From Chamaea fasciata (taxonomy: Eukaryota > Chordata > Aves > Passeriformes > Sylviidae), in contig JARCOQ010000016.1 of NCBI GenBank assembly GCA_029207755.1, positions 2,547,001 to 2,611,000 of the forward strand: DNA of 64,000 nucleotides, read 5' to 3'. The notes under the pieces were generated by a model, which saw nothing but the letters and a program-made list of their open reading frames with translations, made no database searches and had not been told where the DNA came from. The translations under genes and the position numbers were made by a program. This document shows, in pieces, positions 1 to 14,311 of this stretch; the first letter of the stretch is position 1, and every line of letters starts with the position of its first letter.

Positions 1-3000
1 TAACACACTTGAGTGCACAGTGTGCAGTACAGGAATGGATAATGAAACTCCATCTTCCCAGTTTTATTGGCCTGATCAGCTGTATCTCTTTATTAGTTTA
101 TTAAAACATTCCTCCCCTCCCAGCCTACCAAAATGATATTGCCTAATGCAGTGTTACCTTTACTTTAGTGTCAGTGAGTGTGAGGTGTTTGGGGTTTTTT
201 TTAATCGTTGTATTTTGGGAACTTCCTTTTCCTTATCAAATTCCATCATTTCTGACTCACTAACTCTTGATGACAGTGTGTTGAAGTGGATCCTTTCCCA
301 TTACATGGTTCCTACATGGTTAACCAAAGCTCAGACCTGAATCAGATTTTATCTTCTTTGCTATAGCTCTTAACTTCAATCCTTACCCAGAGACTGCTTT
401 TAATTTCCATTTAGAGCATCTTAGATCCTCTCCTACTGTCTGCTACATCCTAGATCCCTTGCCTTGGTATAACCTTAGAGAAGGGATTGGCATCAAAGAA
501 AGAAAATAATTTCATACCTTCCTACGTTGAAAGGAAGTTCAAAGACATCAGATTAAAGTTTCTTTCCCCCAAATGCACTACCCCAGGGCAGGAAGGTTCA
601 GAAACCCCCCAGCAGACAGTACCTTGCTCCCTCTGCAGAGGAAACATCACCTTTTAGCAGTTACATGTTTGCAAGAGGCACTAACATGACATTCTTCTAT
701 TCTTATTTGAAATCCTGAAATGTTGTGTTAGGTACTGCTATTGTGTTAGAAATGTATCAGGTAGTAATAGCTCTATATTTTTACAGGCATCTGGGAATAA
801 GTGTCGTATTCGTGGTTTCATTATTTTTCTTATTTCTTCCATTACTGTTCTGTTGTTTTCTCCAAACAGTTTCAGGGGCTTGGGAGTTGTGTTTTGAGAA
901 AAAGATTTCATTGTGGGTTTTGCAGTGCTGAGCCCGAACTGGGCCTTTTCTGGAGTCACCTATCAGTGTCACAGGAGTGCATTTCTTGGTGCCTCATGTC
1001 CTGGCTGGCCCCGAAAAAGAACTTCTAAAGCACCCACATTGCCAGGAGAGTTCTCCCATTTACCCTTGCACACACACAGAGAATTTGGGAACAGATTCCC
1101 AAGTGATTGCATCGAGATCCTTTAAAGTACTCAGATATGAGTATGCTTTGCATAATAATTATATATAGATATAATTGCTGAAGTCTTGAAAATATGGATG
1201 TCTCAATAGATGATTCAGTTAATTCATGGTAAGTGCAATAATAGTCCCTGCTGTGTTTCACATCCACCTCCCTGCAAAACAGATTTCTGTATTTAACAAA
1301 AAGGTACATATTTATGCACAACCCTATCTGTGCTTGTGGAGGAAAAGTAGGAGAAACACTTAAATGGGACAAGTTAATATCTTATTCATAGTTACAGTGA
1401 ACAGCGGGGGAAAGTCGATACCAGCATTGGTATTGTCCAGCGTGACAAATGATATTGTGGGCTCACATAACATACTTGCTGTAAAATGACTTTTTGAAGT
1501 AGGTGATAAAAAAAGAATCAGTTCACAGAATCCGATATTTGTACAGAAGTTCTTCGTTTCTTTTTCGGAGGCAAAACTTCAGTTTCACCAAATTGTTTCT
1601 GCTGGTGTTTATGAGGCTGTCAGGACCAAAGCAATCCCTAGACAAAAAAAAAGACTGGCCCAGAAACTTGATCCCTTGATTCATCTTAAACTGCATTTTC
1701 TGTTTTGTTCCCACTGCCTTTATCAATCTCTCTCAGCAGCCCTGTGTAAGGTGTTGGGAAGCACAGCTAGACCAAGACAGGGCTCTGAAATGAGCCCTTT
1801 GAGCAGCAGAAGGGATTTTGTGCTTCTGGAGAGCAACTGGAGAGAAACACAGAGCCTGGGGCTCTGGGGCTCCCTGCTCCTTGAGGGGAGATTTTGCAGA
1901 CCTGTGGCCCTTGCAGGGTTTTATTTATCTTCCTAGTTAGTATTTAAAATACCCCTTAAAAGCAATGCATTTAATAACATAGGATTCAGTGGAAAATGCT
2001 GTTTTGTTGTAAATGTATAGCATGTTTCTCTTTTCAAATGTAAAGTAAATGCCAAGAAATGATATTTTGAGATTGTTTTAAATTCTGAAAATACGAGGTT
2101 CTACTCCATAAATGCTTTAAAATAACAAAGACTTTAACCTATAAACTTGCAAAGTTATTTTGCCTGGCATTTCTGATTTCTCAGTCTCATCTGAGTTGAA
2201 AGAGGGGAGGACACCTGGGTATTTGTAAAGGTGTGGGTTATACCGAGCTGTGTGGGGTAACTGCAGCTCCACTGACCATAGTGATGGTGTTTTATAAATC
2301 CCTTTTATAATGCCCCAGTGTTCCTAGAAGTTTAGTGTCTCATTGTGTTAACTACAACCTAAGACTTCTTGCAAAGCCCTTTATTAATTTCATGACTAAT
2401 AGTATAGAGTGCAAAAAAACGGTCATTAAAATCTTTTCAAATTATAAGAAGGGTCACCTGTGCCCAGCTTGGCCTCTTATGTAAAAGGGTGGCAAAATGT
2501 CAGCTGGAAGTAAATCTCTGTGCTCAGGCCTGTCACACAAGCAGAGACATCTCAAGCGTGAACAGTTGCTTCAAGCATTGCTTTCACTGGGAGTCCTGAA
2601 ACTTCCCTCTAAACCGTGGAGTGACCCATCCACAGTGTCCCTGTCCAAATCCAAACTGGCTGGCAGGCCAGGGAGACCAAATCTTCTCATCAGCACTGAA
2701 CGAAAATTCTTTTAGATGAAAACCAGATACTGTTTATGTATGTTAGTCATTAGCATCTATGAAACAGAACAGTGAAGAGGCGTCAGAAGACACGTGATCA
2801 GTTAGTGTACCCCATGGAAAAGATGGGTCCATAGTATCCCCGTCCCAGGATTTGATATTTTTCCTGCAAGAAGAGGAAACAATCTCAGAAGGAAAACTGT
2901 TGGCTTGAAAATTCACAACAGCCAAGGTTCAAAGATGTAAAGGCAAGTGTGTTGCAGGACAGATTTTTTCCTTTTCTTTGGAAAACACAGAACTCATTTG

Positions 3001-6000
3001 CTTGGTCATACTGTACCAGAGCTGTGAACAGAGGCAATTGGATATTTGCTTGGCTGCTTTTCTTGTTTCTAGTGGAAATACAAATGAAAACTATAAGCCA
3101 TTAATCTTCAGTTTAGTTTTGCTAAGTATTGAGCAGCATTTAAAAACAATTACTTTGCTTCACAGCAGAAGTCGTTGGAGGAGAGGGATTTAACAGCTGC
3201 TTCAGCTCGGGATTTGTACACGAGCAGGCTTATTTCTTGCTTATATGGTAGGAGTTACAAAATAGGTAAAATTATTTTCTTAGGCCTTCTATTTAAAGCT
3301 CAGCTACAGTGTGGCTCCTCCTCAAAACAAACACAGTGTTCTAGGGATAACCAGCCCCTCTTGGTTGCTAGGAGATGCTTGAATCCCGACACTGCCGGTG
3401 TGCTGCTGGCGCCCAAACACTTTAATTCCATTTCTGGAATGCTCCAGTGTGCAACAAAGACGGTGAAATCACTACTAGGGTGACAGAGAGAGAAGTAATG
3501 TCGCTGAAATTGCCAGGGTTTTTAAAGAATGAGCGAAGTCGTTGTCTCTTTCAGCATCTAAAGATGTGTTTTACTCAAAGTTATCAAGTGAGGTACTGCA
3601 TTTCTTCCAGGTGGAGCTTCTTCCCTTTGGGACATTGATTTGGTCTTCATACTGAGGAGCCCTTCTCAAGCCATTACAGCAAGGTGCTGCTCAGTGGCAT
3701 CCTGTTCCTGCAGGACCAGGCAGGCTCGTGGCCTCGCCCTGCACATCACAGGCTTCCCACGAGGTGAAATGCAGCTGATGATGGTCGTGGTTTTGGCCGG
3801 TGGATCAGAAGAGTTGAAGGTCTTGATGTGCCCAACAGCTCACCAGCCTCTGGCCTCGGCTGCCTCCATTCGCCCTCGGCGCTCACAAGAAAGATGTGAA
3901 GCCAAAGAGAGATATGTAATAAATAGGACCTGACTAATTTATTCACTCAATTAAACATCAATAGCCTAACGTTAACTGAGCAAAAAGAGGCTCACACTAA
4001 AATGCTAAATTAATGCCTCCCTGCTGCACAGAATCCATTGCTCGAGTGCATTTTGCAGAAGTTGGAAAAAGTGACATTAAGCGTAGACGTGTTTTCATGA
4101 TTATTAGAAAGGGCACTCCTTGTGAGTAATTCAGTTTCTGTATTTTTAGCGTTTTATTTATAATATTTTAAAATAAATTGTATTGGCAACTCCTGAACAG
4201 AACCGCCTAGCCACAGCTATCTATAAAGATGTTAAAACCCAAGAGTTTTGATCCCCTTTTTCACCAACAGTTGGAAATTTTTCACCATCTGGTATTTATT
4301 ACCTCCTTCTCTCCACTGTGTCGTTTCTAGCTTTCAGCCCTAACTCACAGCAGCTCTGTGACACTGCTGCACTCTCTCTTGCTCCAGCACCTGTAGGTTT
4401 GGAATGTCCTTGTGCTCCTGCTCTCCCTGGCATGGGATTGAGAGCACACACAGCACAGGGCACCTTCCAACAAACCCAGCCAGCTCCCAGAGCCCCCTGA
4501 GCCATCACAGAGAATTTTGTGCATCAAGAGGGTGCAGGATTCAATTTACATTCTGATAGTAGGACTTGGACTTAAGTTTAAATGATTTGCCTCAGACTCT
4601 GTCCCCCTCTTTGCTAGGAATAGTGCCACACTCTGCAGGCAGCCCTGTGGTGTCACAGAGCAGCGAGGGGCTGGCTGTGACCTCCTTGCTCCCCTCAAAG
4701 GAAGAGTTGCCCTGTTCTCTGTGTGACAATTCCCAAAGCCAGTCAGGCTCTGGGTAGCTTGTCCTTTATCTCTGTGGGATGCCTAGACCCCCTTAGCAGC
4801 GATGCTCTTCGCCCTGCTGTGGCTTTCTGGGGGGCAAAATTTACTGCTACAAATCCCAGAATGCCAATTGAAAGGGCAGGCAGGGTTGTCTGTACCTCCT
4901 GATGGCCTGAAAAATGAGGGAATCTCAAATAGTAGCTAAAAATAGGGAGGATCCGAAATGATATACCTGGGGAGTAAAGTAAATTTTAAAATGTGAATGT
5001 TCAATGGGCAATACAGCAGAGAAGGGGTGACCCCCCCATCCCTGAGCCTGAAGCAGATCTGAGCTAACCAGGATTCCTGTCCTGTGCCTGCACACCTCAG
5101 CTGTGTGGCCTTTCCAAGCTGAAAAATGGCTCTTTGTAGCCTTGTGCTATTTTTATTGCTTGCAACATTTGTTTAAGCCACAACAGGGAAGCATCCCTCT
5201 AAAAGTAACATGCTGACACGCGTGAAGGAAACCCACAATCCATAACATCATTTAGCAGAAAGAGATTTTTATGTTGTTTTCTAGCTTCCATCTCTGTAAA
5301 GCATTGTAGTGATGGATGATGTTGTGAAGGATCCTGCTCAGTTCCTGATGCTCTCCAATCCACCAGTGGAGCAGCTGGAGTGGGATTGCATTCACCTGCA
5401 GCACCAGAGTGGTTCTCCTTGGCTGTTTCTTCCCAGCCCTGCTGTTCAATCCTGACTCCTGTCTGCATCAGGCAGAGGCAGGGAAAGCAGGAAAACTGAT
5501 GTCTTCCTCTGTGTGGTGGATCCTCTTACAGGATGTGGGTGTTAAACACGCTCCTGTAGTGTGAACCTTGGATTTCAATATAATCATTCTTGTCTAGACT
5601 GTTTCTCTAAGCTTTGTGTAAATTGCTAATGTCATTTTACTTATAAATTATAGATGTTTCCACAATATGCCAGGTAATTTAATACTCCCTAGAAATTAAG
5701 CCATTAATCCAATCTTCATCAAACATTTTTGTGCTTTTTCCTATAACAATGCACAAGAAAGGCTCTCCTGAAAACCAACAAAATACTACACTGGACTTTT
5801 TCAAATGTCTCCTTGACTTTTGCCCCTAGTGCACTGCCAATAAAGTATTCAGCAACAGCTTGGCAGCTACTCTTCCCTAACCACTGCTTATTGCATTAGC
5901 AACAATTATCTCTCTTTATATCCTCCTGCTGTTATTCCAACTCTTGGGGCCTTTTCCAGTTGTGCAAATACATATGCATGCTCTTGAATTCATGAATAGG

Positions 6001-9000
6001 ATGAATAATCACTTTGGAGTCTTTGGAACAACCTACCTCCTTCACGATAAGGATGTGAACAAGTGTTCAATCACAGCTTTAAATTGTAAAGTCTTTGGAG
6101 CAGGAATTGGTTTCTGGTAGGTCTGTATAATGCATTTTGTACTAGAGGACCATAACTGGACTTCTGTCCTACCGTGAATAAAATGCAAAGATTTAGAGGT
6201 TTAAAGCTCTTTATAATATGACCCGGTAAATATGAAGGTGGTACTTTTGAAACTAGTAATTAATCACGGCAAAATAATTGCCAGCTAAGGTGAAGAGGTA
6301 ACCTCTGTAAAAATAATCAGGAATTAAAGCCAGACAGGGTGGTGGTGTTTAGTAAAAATTACAAAGTGATCGCTCTGCTCTTGGAGAGACAAATCCTATT
6401 CCTGTAGAGGAACCACCAGCCTGGTTCCTTCTTGCATGCAGAGAGGTGCCTGGAGGGCAGGACTCCCCAGCAGTGAACTCCTCCCCTGCAGGGTCTCTGA
6501 GCTCTCTGGACAAGTCTCACAAACCAGGTGTCCTTGCCAGAGGATGCCAGCTGCTTTCCCAGCCTGCTGGAAGCATGTTGGGATGGGAGAGGGGATGCTT
6601 CTGCTGCTGCACAGCCCCCACTAAGAGGATTTGTTCTCTGCATTCTTAGCTTTCCCCAGTGTTTCATGTATGGTTTTCCCATTTCATCTTCCCTGCAGCC
6701 CAAGTAGCTGGCCCCTGCTTGCACACAGCTCTGGCTATGTCCTGCTGGGGTGTGGAAGTGAATTCTGCACTGGAATTGCCTGCACGGATTGCCTTGGGAG
6801 ATGAACGGGGACAGGTGACAAGCTCACAGGCAGTTACTTGCTCCTGCTGTCTGATTTTGCTCCCTGCAGCTGCATTCCTGCAAGGAGCAATGACAATGCC
6901 ACCTCCTCAGCCTCGCCCCCGTCCTTGGTGTCTGTGATCCATAAAGGGACCTCCCAGATCAGTGACTGGCTGTCAGGTTATAAGTACAGTGCTTCTGTAT
7001 GAAAGCCTGACATTGCCAGATCTTTCTGGGGTTAAATCTAAGCTCACACAGTCAGTGGAAGACTCTCACTGATTTTAGTGGACTTTGGATTCTTGGCTAT
7101 ATAGTTACAAGGCAGTAAGTGCCTGGAAAGACAGGCTTTAAAATACCAAGGTGTTGGAAGTATTGAGCTGCAAAAGGAAGATGTGTCTTCAGATGAACTG
7201 CTGAGCAGAGGGAACCGTGGTCAGTGGTGGGATTGCACACATTGCTTCACACCAGATGTGTTTGCATCAGCCCTCGCAACATTTTGGTGAGCAATTAAAT
7301 GCCCTCACATTAGTGGAAATCTGGACACATCCTTCCCAATGATGACTTACTGCATGAAAAAAAATGAGGTGTAGGAAAGTTTTGGATTGCAGCCCACAGG
7401 GTGGAAGTGAATGATCACAGTACTCGAGCCATCCTTCACTGTACTGTCATCATCTATTGGAAAGTTGGAGGTTGTAAGCAGCAGCTGTCCAGGGAGACAA
7501 ATCAGCTGAAAAAAATTATGTCTTACAGGTTTCCAGATAGTGACCCTGGGAAGATAATCAATTACAGAATCAATGTAATACATGGAACTTGGGATCTCAT
7601 TCTGAGCATGCTGGGCTTTGAAAGACTCTGGCTGTGTTGGAAGATGTGAATGCTGCAGGAGTCATCCTCCTGTCTTTATAAAAGATGATTTTATAAGCTG
7701 AGACAATCCTAATTCACAATGCCAGCACGTTGTCCTCCTGTGAGCACAGTGACTGCAGGTTTTCAGTGTTCCCCTTGTACACTTTTAACACATTGTGAAA
7801 TATGTGCAGATACTGTGATAGTGCATCAGATGGAATGGGTTTAGGGGCTGGATGGAGGATCCCTGAGTGTTTAATGCAGAAATCTTGATTGCAGTAAAGT
7901 CAAGTCAAAACTCCCATTGACTTTGGAGGGGCTATGTGTTTTTCCTACCTTCTCTTCTGGAGTTAGCTTTTTTTATTCCTACCTGGACTTTTAAATATGC
8001 TATTTGACATTAAATCAGTCTTTCTTGCCCTTTTAATTATGTAACAATTGTGGCAGCACAATGGCCTCTTCCCAGATGTGCCTATTAAGTATTTCCTGAT
8101 CAGAGTGTTTGCTGTAGGAGAGAAAAAGAAAGACAAATGGAGTGGCCCACCGCTAAAAACAAAGCTGGGCGCAGAGTTGGGAAGTGAACCAAGGCACTGA
8201 GTGCTGATCATGGGACTGCCCTTCCTGAGTTGCTGTTCTGTTTGTCCTTCTCCGCTTTTCTTATTTTCAAAAATGCCAGACAGAGACAGGATTAAAAGTG
8301 TAATTAAAAGTCCTTAGGATTTGTGTCCCTCATTGTCTCCAGCTCTTTACTAAAAGCAAGGTCTCTACAAGAAAGTGTCTAATGGAAATTTGACGTCTGT
8401 TTTCAGGTATCTGCCTAAAAACACTTTAATGTTTAATGTTCAGGGATACAGTGTAACTGCACTACAAAAATCAATATTCTTAAATATTCCATTTGAGAAC
8501 CCCAAAACAGAATACCTAATATCTATTAGGTTTCTCTGAATTCTTTTCTACTGAGTTCATAAATGGCATAAAACGATGCCATTGCTAGAAAGCAAATGAA
8601 TTCTGTTTCTGGGAAGATCATTTACAGCTTCCTATCAAAAGAATTGTGCCTGACATCTGTTGAATTTTGTTGCCCATTTTCCCCAAATAGAGAGAGCAGC
8701 TAGAGATTGCTTTTCATTAGGGATAGTTTTTGACCCTGGACAGCTCAGCAAAATAGTAAGGTTTTTAATTTGGCTATTAGTACGTTGTTAATTAAATAAT
8801 ATAGCTAGAAGCTGAAAAGATTAAATGTGAAGTACAATGTGCAATAAGCAAAATGAATGTGACTCTTCTGCAACTCCGTGTGAGTTCAGTTCACATGCTG
8901 GCTGTATCTGCGCCTCAGTCAATGTCTGCTGTGTGTGACAGCTCCAGGCTTCCGGCAGTGTTGGAATATTGTTAACATTCACGTCACGCTCCCTTTCTGT

Positions 9001-9545
9001 TGCACAGGGATAAATTCTTTCCACTGGTGTTGGCATTTTGCTCATCAAAGACACAGATCCAGGACTGTGAACTTTTTCTCCAGTTATGGGGGAGTTCCTT
9101 CAGTTTGAGACTTCTGCTAGAAGCTCTGCAGTAGTCACTTCTGGGGAGTGTGGGGGGATTTCTGATGTTGCCCTGGGACACTCAGGGCAGGACACCAGGT
9201 CTCTAGGCTGGGATGAATGCAGAATTGGGAATGAATCTTCTGGTATTCTACACCCATTCGCACCAGCCAATTCTGTGTAAACCAGGGAGCATGAATTTGT
9301 TGAACTTTATAGCTTTTTTTTTGCCTGTTTTATTTGTTTATAAATCTTGATTTCTATCACAGACAGGGAGCACTTCACCAGCCATTCTAAGGTGATATAT
9401 GGGCCCACTGTGAATGCTGGGACTTGCTCAGTGCTTTAAAGACATGCTGAGCTTTGTAAAGAAAACATTAATAAAAAAGAGCTTATAAGAGGCATAAAGC
9501 TCAAACATACTGTGCTTTCTTGTTTATCACAAGATTTGTGGTTTG
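1..9545. other. Intergenic DNA, no gene recognised
   Basis: This is ordinary AT-leaning intergenic sequence. Open frames on both strands are short (up to about 120 codons), overlap one another and match no family I recognise. No CpG island, tRNA, satellite or clear transposon end is visible. Old, heavily diverged repeats could be present and would be missed by eye. Confidence 0.6.
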
Positions 9546-9552
9546 GTTCTTT

Positions 9553-9553
<1 letters not shown>

Positions 9554-9597
<44 letters not shown>
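9554..9597 (-). repeat. Oligo(dT) run of 44 nt (poly(A) on the minus strand)
   Basis: This is an uninterrupted run of 44 T on the + strand. Read on the minus strand it is a poly(A) tract, preceded 9 nt upstream by AATAAA (9612-9607) and by three further AATAAA hexamers (9632-9627, 9652-9647, 9664-9659). This arrangement looks like the 3' end of a reverse-transcribed polyadenylated RNA. A plain mononucleotide microsatellite is the alternative. Confidence 0.9.
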
Positions 9598-9598
<1 letters not shown>

Positions 9599-9960
9599 GC
9601 GTGCATTTTATTAAAACTTCTATCAATTTATTAAAACTTCCATAGTTTTATTCTCACTTTTATTTATCCTTGTTGGTGTGAGGTGTTTGGAAGCTGGTAA
9701 TGGCTGTAGGTTTCTCTCCTCCCTGGCAGCTCTGCTAGGACGTGCTGCCAGAGCAAGGCTGATGGAGCTACATGACCATCAATGCACATTTCACTAATTC
9801 AGGGCAACGGGAAACCTTCGTGTTCCGTGCAAATTTCATGCCAGGTGCTGTTTGCTCTGGAAGGGAAGAGACAGAGTCTGCTGCTGCTCTTTTAGCAGTT
9901 TCCAGAAATTTGAGATGAATTTCATTCAACTTGGGATCCATATGTTCATCGTATCATGAT
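9598..9960 (-). pseudogene. Possible retrocopy of an unidentified polyadenylated RNA
   Basis: On the minus strand, the sequence immediately before the 44-nt poly(A) run has repeated AATAAA signals and an A/T-rich 3'-UTR-like character. Further upstream there is a frame of about 57 codons without a stop. It runs from about 9934 down to a TAG near 9760 and reads MDPKLNEIHLKFLETAK and onward. Stop codons (two TGA in the same frame) lie just before it. I do not recognise the protein. Processed pseudogenes are rare in birds because CR1 does not prime on poly(A), so this needs an alignment before it is believed. The 5' limit is a guess and no target-site duplication was identified. Confidence 0.25.
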
Positions 9961-12900
9961 CAATGATAAACGGTTTTGAGTCATGACTGGTATTTTGAGC
10001 ATACGACATTCCTCACTGTATTATTTTGGACACTCTTACTCCAGGCACATGGAGCAGTTTTGATTCAAGGTGAACTACATCAGTGGTTATTGCCAGAGGA
10101 AGAAATTCCTTCTCCTTCCCCTGGAAGCCAGCAATGTATGCCAGCATGTATTTTTTACAATATTGGTTTTATAAGAACAGTTTCTCACTTTTACTCATTT
10201 GAGAATTGAATGAGTTTTTGCTGCTGCTTCACTGACTTCACAGAACATTTCCCCACAATCATTTAACATGCTATTAAATTCTAGAGTATGTTGTCAGTAC
10301 ATCTGATAATTTGATTTTGAATGATGTTTGTGTCATTACTAAGTATTTTAGTCAGCAGCAACAATGTTGGTAATACGTAGTGATGCTTTTAACAATGAGC
10401 TCATAAAGAGATGCAGAAAAAGAGATGCTGGTGTAAAGCTGGCAGCATCCAGAATGGATGACTCCTGAAGCCATTATCTTCCAACAGCTTCTGAGGTTCA
10501 ATTCACTTAAACTTGCTGCTTTTGCAGTTTCATCAGCTTCTTCAGTTCCTTCTATTTAGTCAAAACTGTGCAAAATTGGATTTCATAAAGCTATTTTTAG
10601 ACAGTTTGGAGCTTCCAATCTACAAAACATGAAGTACTCTGAAGATTGCACTTCTCTCTAAATGTCTTTATGTTGCATGTTGTTATTCAGGGGCTATCAA
10701 AGCCAGAGGAGACCTAAGAGATTATTAACTGTGGCCAGCTGTTGATTCTCCAGTTCTGGGTCTTGTTGCACTGTGCGGCTCATTCCACTGGAAATGAATC
10801 CTATCGAAGCCATGCCAGCTGGAAGGTACCAAACATGAGAAATATTTGGTGTGATCAAGTACCACATTTGACAGAGAAGTTACCTTGGCTTAAGCAATTG
10901 GTCATGTGGAAGATTTGTACAGAAGCGAAGAGAAAGGAAAATCCTGGCTGCTCAGCAATGCAGATTTATCTTGTTGCCCATAAACACTCACGTTAAGGCA
11001 AAATGTGTTTATGTCTGGGGCCCCATGTTGGCAATCTTTTGACAGCAGATGTGGTTTATGGGGTGTCCATCCCAATCCAAGGGCTCTGTGGTGGCCTCCT
11101 CTTCATCCTCTCCTATCAGTGGTGGTCCCTGTGCACATCTGTGTGGTTGTGCATTAACACAGAGCTGTGATGTGATCTAATTAAATACAAAAAACCCAGC
11201 ACCAATGACTGGGAGCCAATTTGGCTTAAATTCACCTTTTCAGGTTCTGGAAGTGCCCAGACCCTGATGTGGCTGCCCACAAAAGCTGGCACAAGCTCAC
11301 ACACCAATTGCTGACCACTCCCAGAGTGGGTACTTTGTCTACCTGCAGTCAGCAGACAGAAAATGTGTGGCCTGCTCCAATTCCTGCCTCTTGCTCTGCT
11401 GGCTCTGCCATCTATGCCAAGGTTCACTGAGGAAGCGGAAGGTCTGTGTTGGCTGGGTCTGCATGGGCTCTCTGAAGCTTTCTGGGTGCTGCGGCAGTCC
11501 AGCTTCCTTGTGATTCCATCCCACTCAGTGCGGCCAGGTGCTAAAGGCAAGCAGGGTTGGGGCCATTTCAGTGAGGGTGTCACCACACTGAGCGGACAGG
11601 GGCAAGGGGAGCTGGCTGCCACCATGGCTGGTCACTGTGTGCTGCTGGTGAGGACACAGCGAGAGCTCTCCAGTCCTGGGCGAGGGCACAGCTCTGACCA
11701 GAGCTGATCTGGACACATTTTGCCCCAGCTTAGGGGATGGGGACAAGGAGAAGCTTGTACCTTCTCCACCATTTGGTCTTCAGGGCCAGGATCACTCCCT
11801 GGCACTCTTCATTAGTAGGACAAACAGCTAATGGAGACTGTATGGCTTTGCTTTGCTTTCTCCTGGGGTTTTGGGGTTGGTTTGATTGTTCTTCTGGGGA
11901 GAAGTGATACGCCGTGATTAGTAGAAAACCTCTTCATTTGCTGCTTATTGGGTTTTGTGTATTTTTGGTTTCTCCCTAAAAGTCTTGTCCTAGAGAATTC
12001 TCCTGGGGCTTGTGGATGCTTTGCTTTGTGAACATTTAATCCAGCGTGGGCTTCAGCAGTAATTAGTAACATGGATATTTATGGAGACATTCTAACCTGC
12101 TTTGTTCATGAATATTTCACCATGGTGGAAATTTCACACCCAATAAATCACTAATGAAAATGTCATTTCCCAGCTGCATTTACCTGATGTGCTGTTAATC
12201 TTGCTGTACCCATTGGAGGCAGAATTACTGCCAGATTTGCAACACAGAGAGGAATTGATTTTTAATTAGTGACCCAAATAGTGTAGGTTAAAAATTATTT
12301 TTTAAATGGTGATTTAATGGCCCTTTTCATATAATGGCATCAGCTTCATTGCCTGTGCTGATGTTTTCTAGGCTGCCATTCAAGCAGATACTTTGAAGGA
12401 CAACATAACAACTGTTGGGATTGAAGGGATCAAGGAGAGCAGTGGTGTGTGGAAGGTGGCTCTGAAAGCAAGAAGTGTCAGAGAATCCCCATGAAACCAA
12501 ATCCCCTCTGTACTGACAAATCTCACAAGCCAAAAGTGTCACAATCTACTCGCATTTGGTCTCTTCCCAAAGTGGACCTGCCCTGGGCCATTCAACTCTT
12601 GGATGACCTTTCATGAAGGAAATTATTACAAGATAGATTATCGTGTTTGTTTGGAAAGATCATAAATTGTTTTGCCTGATGGATGAGTTTTATCCATTTT
12701 CCTAAAGTAATTTATATCATGGCCAGCATTCCTGTGGATAGACATCTCTACTTTAAGGGAAAGCAGAATGGCAAAAGAGTGTGGCTTCCCTGGGATTGTC
12801 ACTGCAGGTTAATTGACTAAATGAAGAACATTAATGAAATGCCAGAATAGGATGATCACGGTTAAAAATGATCAGGAAAAAGGGGATGAATCATGCCATA

Positions 12901-14311
12901 GGAGGGAGCTGTAGCATTCTCCTTTCCTGGAAGTCAGGCTCTCTAGCTGCATTTTATTATCCTGCATATTGCTGACTGCAGATGCTCACAATCAGAAAAA
13001 AAAGAAGTTATTACCCACTGGTCAGTGTGAGTGAAGCTGTCAGCTCGTTAGCTTCTGTCAAAATCTGGATTTGCAGAAGTCAAGCCCTGTTCTGAGCTGG
13101 AAGGGGTGAGTGCCCCTGTACAGACAGGTGCTCCTCTGTGCAGCTGTTGCAGGGAGAGCTCTGCAGAGAGGCTGGGGAACACCACCACCACCATCCCCTC
13201 GGGATTTTCACCTGGATTCTGGATGCTGCAGGAGTAAGGCTCGTCTGCATCGCTGTTGATGAAACTCTTGATAAGGCCATATGTTTCTCATGTGTCTACT
13301 GCTGTGACTTTTCCTTCAGGAAGGATAACCCAGACTATCTGTGGGATCAATTTTGAGGTCTCCTTGTCTTGATTGTGGAACACATAAGTTGAGCAAATAG
13401 CCAATGTATCTGAAGTAAGGGCTTTTTAAATGACTGTTGCTAAAATACAAATTTAAAAGCTTGAAACACTCAGAGTCCACCAAAATCAAACCCAGTTTTT
13501 TTCTATTCACATTGCTAGGCTTTGGAGCAAAGCTTAATTCCTGAATTTAGAGCCCTCATTGTCTTTCATGACTAACAACTGCATCATGTTGGAGACCATG
13601 GAGCTGTGACATGACTAAACACTCCTCTCCCAGGCTGCAATCTCTTTTATATTTTATAGAGGCTCATAATTGTGGCGTTATTCACTGCCTTGAGGCAGAT
13701 CCTCTCTCTGAGGTGCTTTGTCTGAATCAACACTCCAACAGCAACTGTCTCTCACATGAGTTGTCCTTGCCTTCAGCAGAAACACAGGGAAGAGAAGGCA
13801 AGTGTCTCTTTGAGAAACAGATTAACCAATGGAGTCACTACTGATTCTTGGAGCTGGGTGTGGGGTGTGTCTAAGCTCTGTCAGAGAGAAAGCACCAAGT
13901 AAGAAAAGCGGCCTGCTCTGTACATCAGATCATGCCACAGGGAGTTGTAGGGTAACATAAAAATGATTCAGTGCCTTTTTGAAGGCTTGTTCATTTGTAT
14001 TCTGTCTCAGTGTGCATTTTCTCTGTGCTTTGGTGTTTGCAAAAGCGGTGCTTATTCTGGACTATGTGCTTTCCAAGTCCCCATGCTCCCAGGCTGGTGG
14101 GACAAACCCCCCAGTTCCTCCCTGCTTCCCACAGCTTTGAAGGGTAGCCCTGCTGCACCTCTGCTTTTAGGCCACTTCTTCTTTTAACTCGAGTTAACGA
14201 TTCTGTGTTGGTGCAGTTTGCCAGAAGATTTGTTCCCCCTGTGCTGATGAGAGAGCTCCAAGCAGCCTGTCCATGAACTCAGCTGAGTAAATCCTGCAGG
14301 GCAAGTGAGGT
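9961..14311. other. Intergenic DNA, no gene recognised
   Basis: No gene or recognisable repeat is seen. The longest open frame is 169 codons on the minus strand near 11116-11625. It lies in slightly GC-richer sequence, overlaps frames on the other strand and has no domain I can recognise. Confidence 0.55.
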
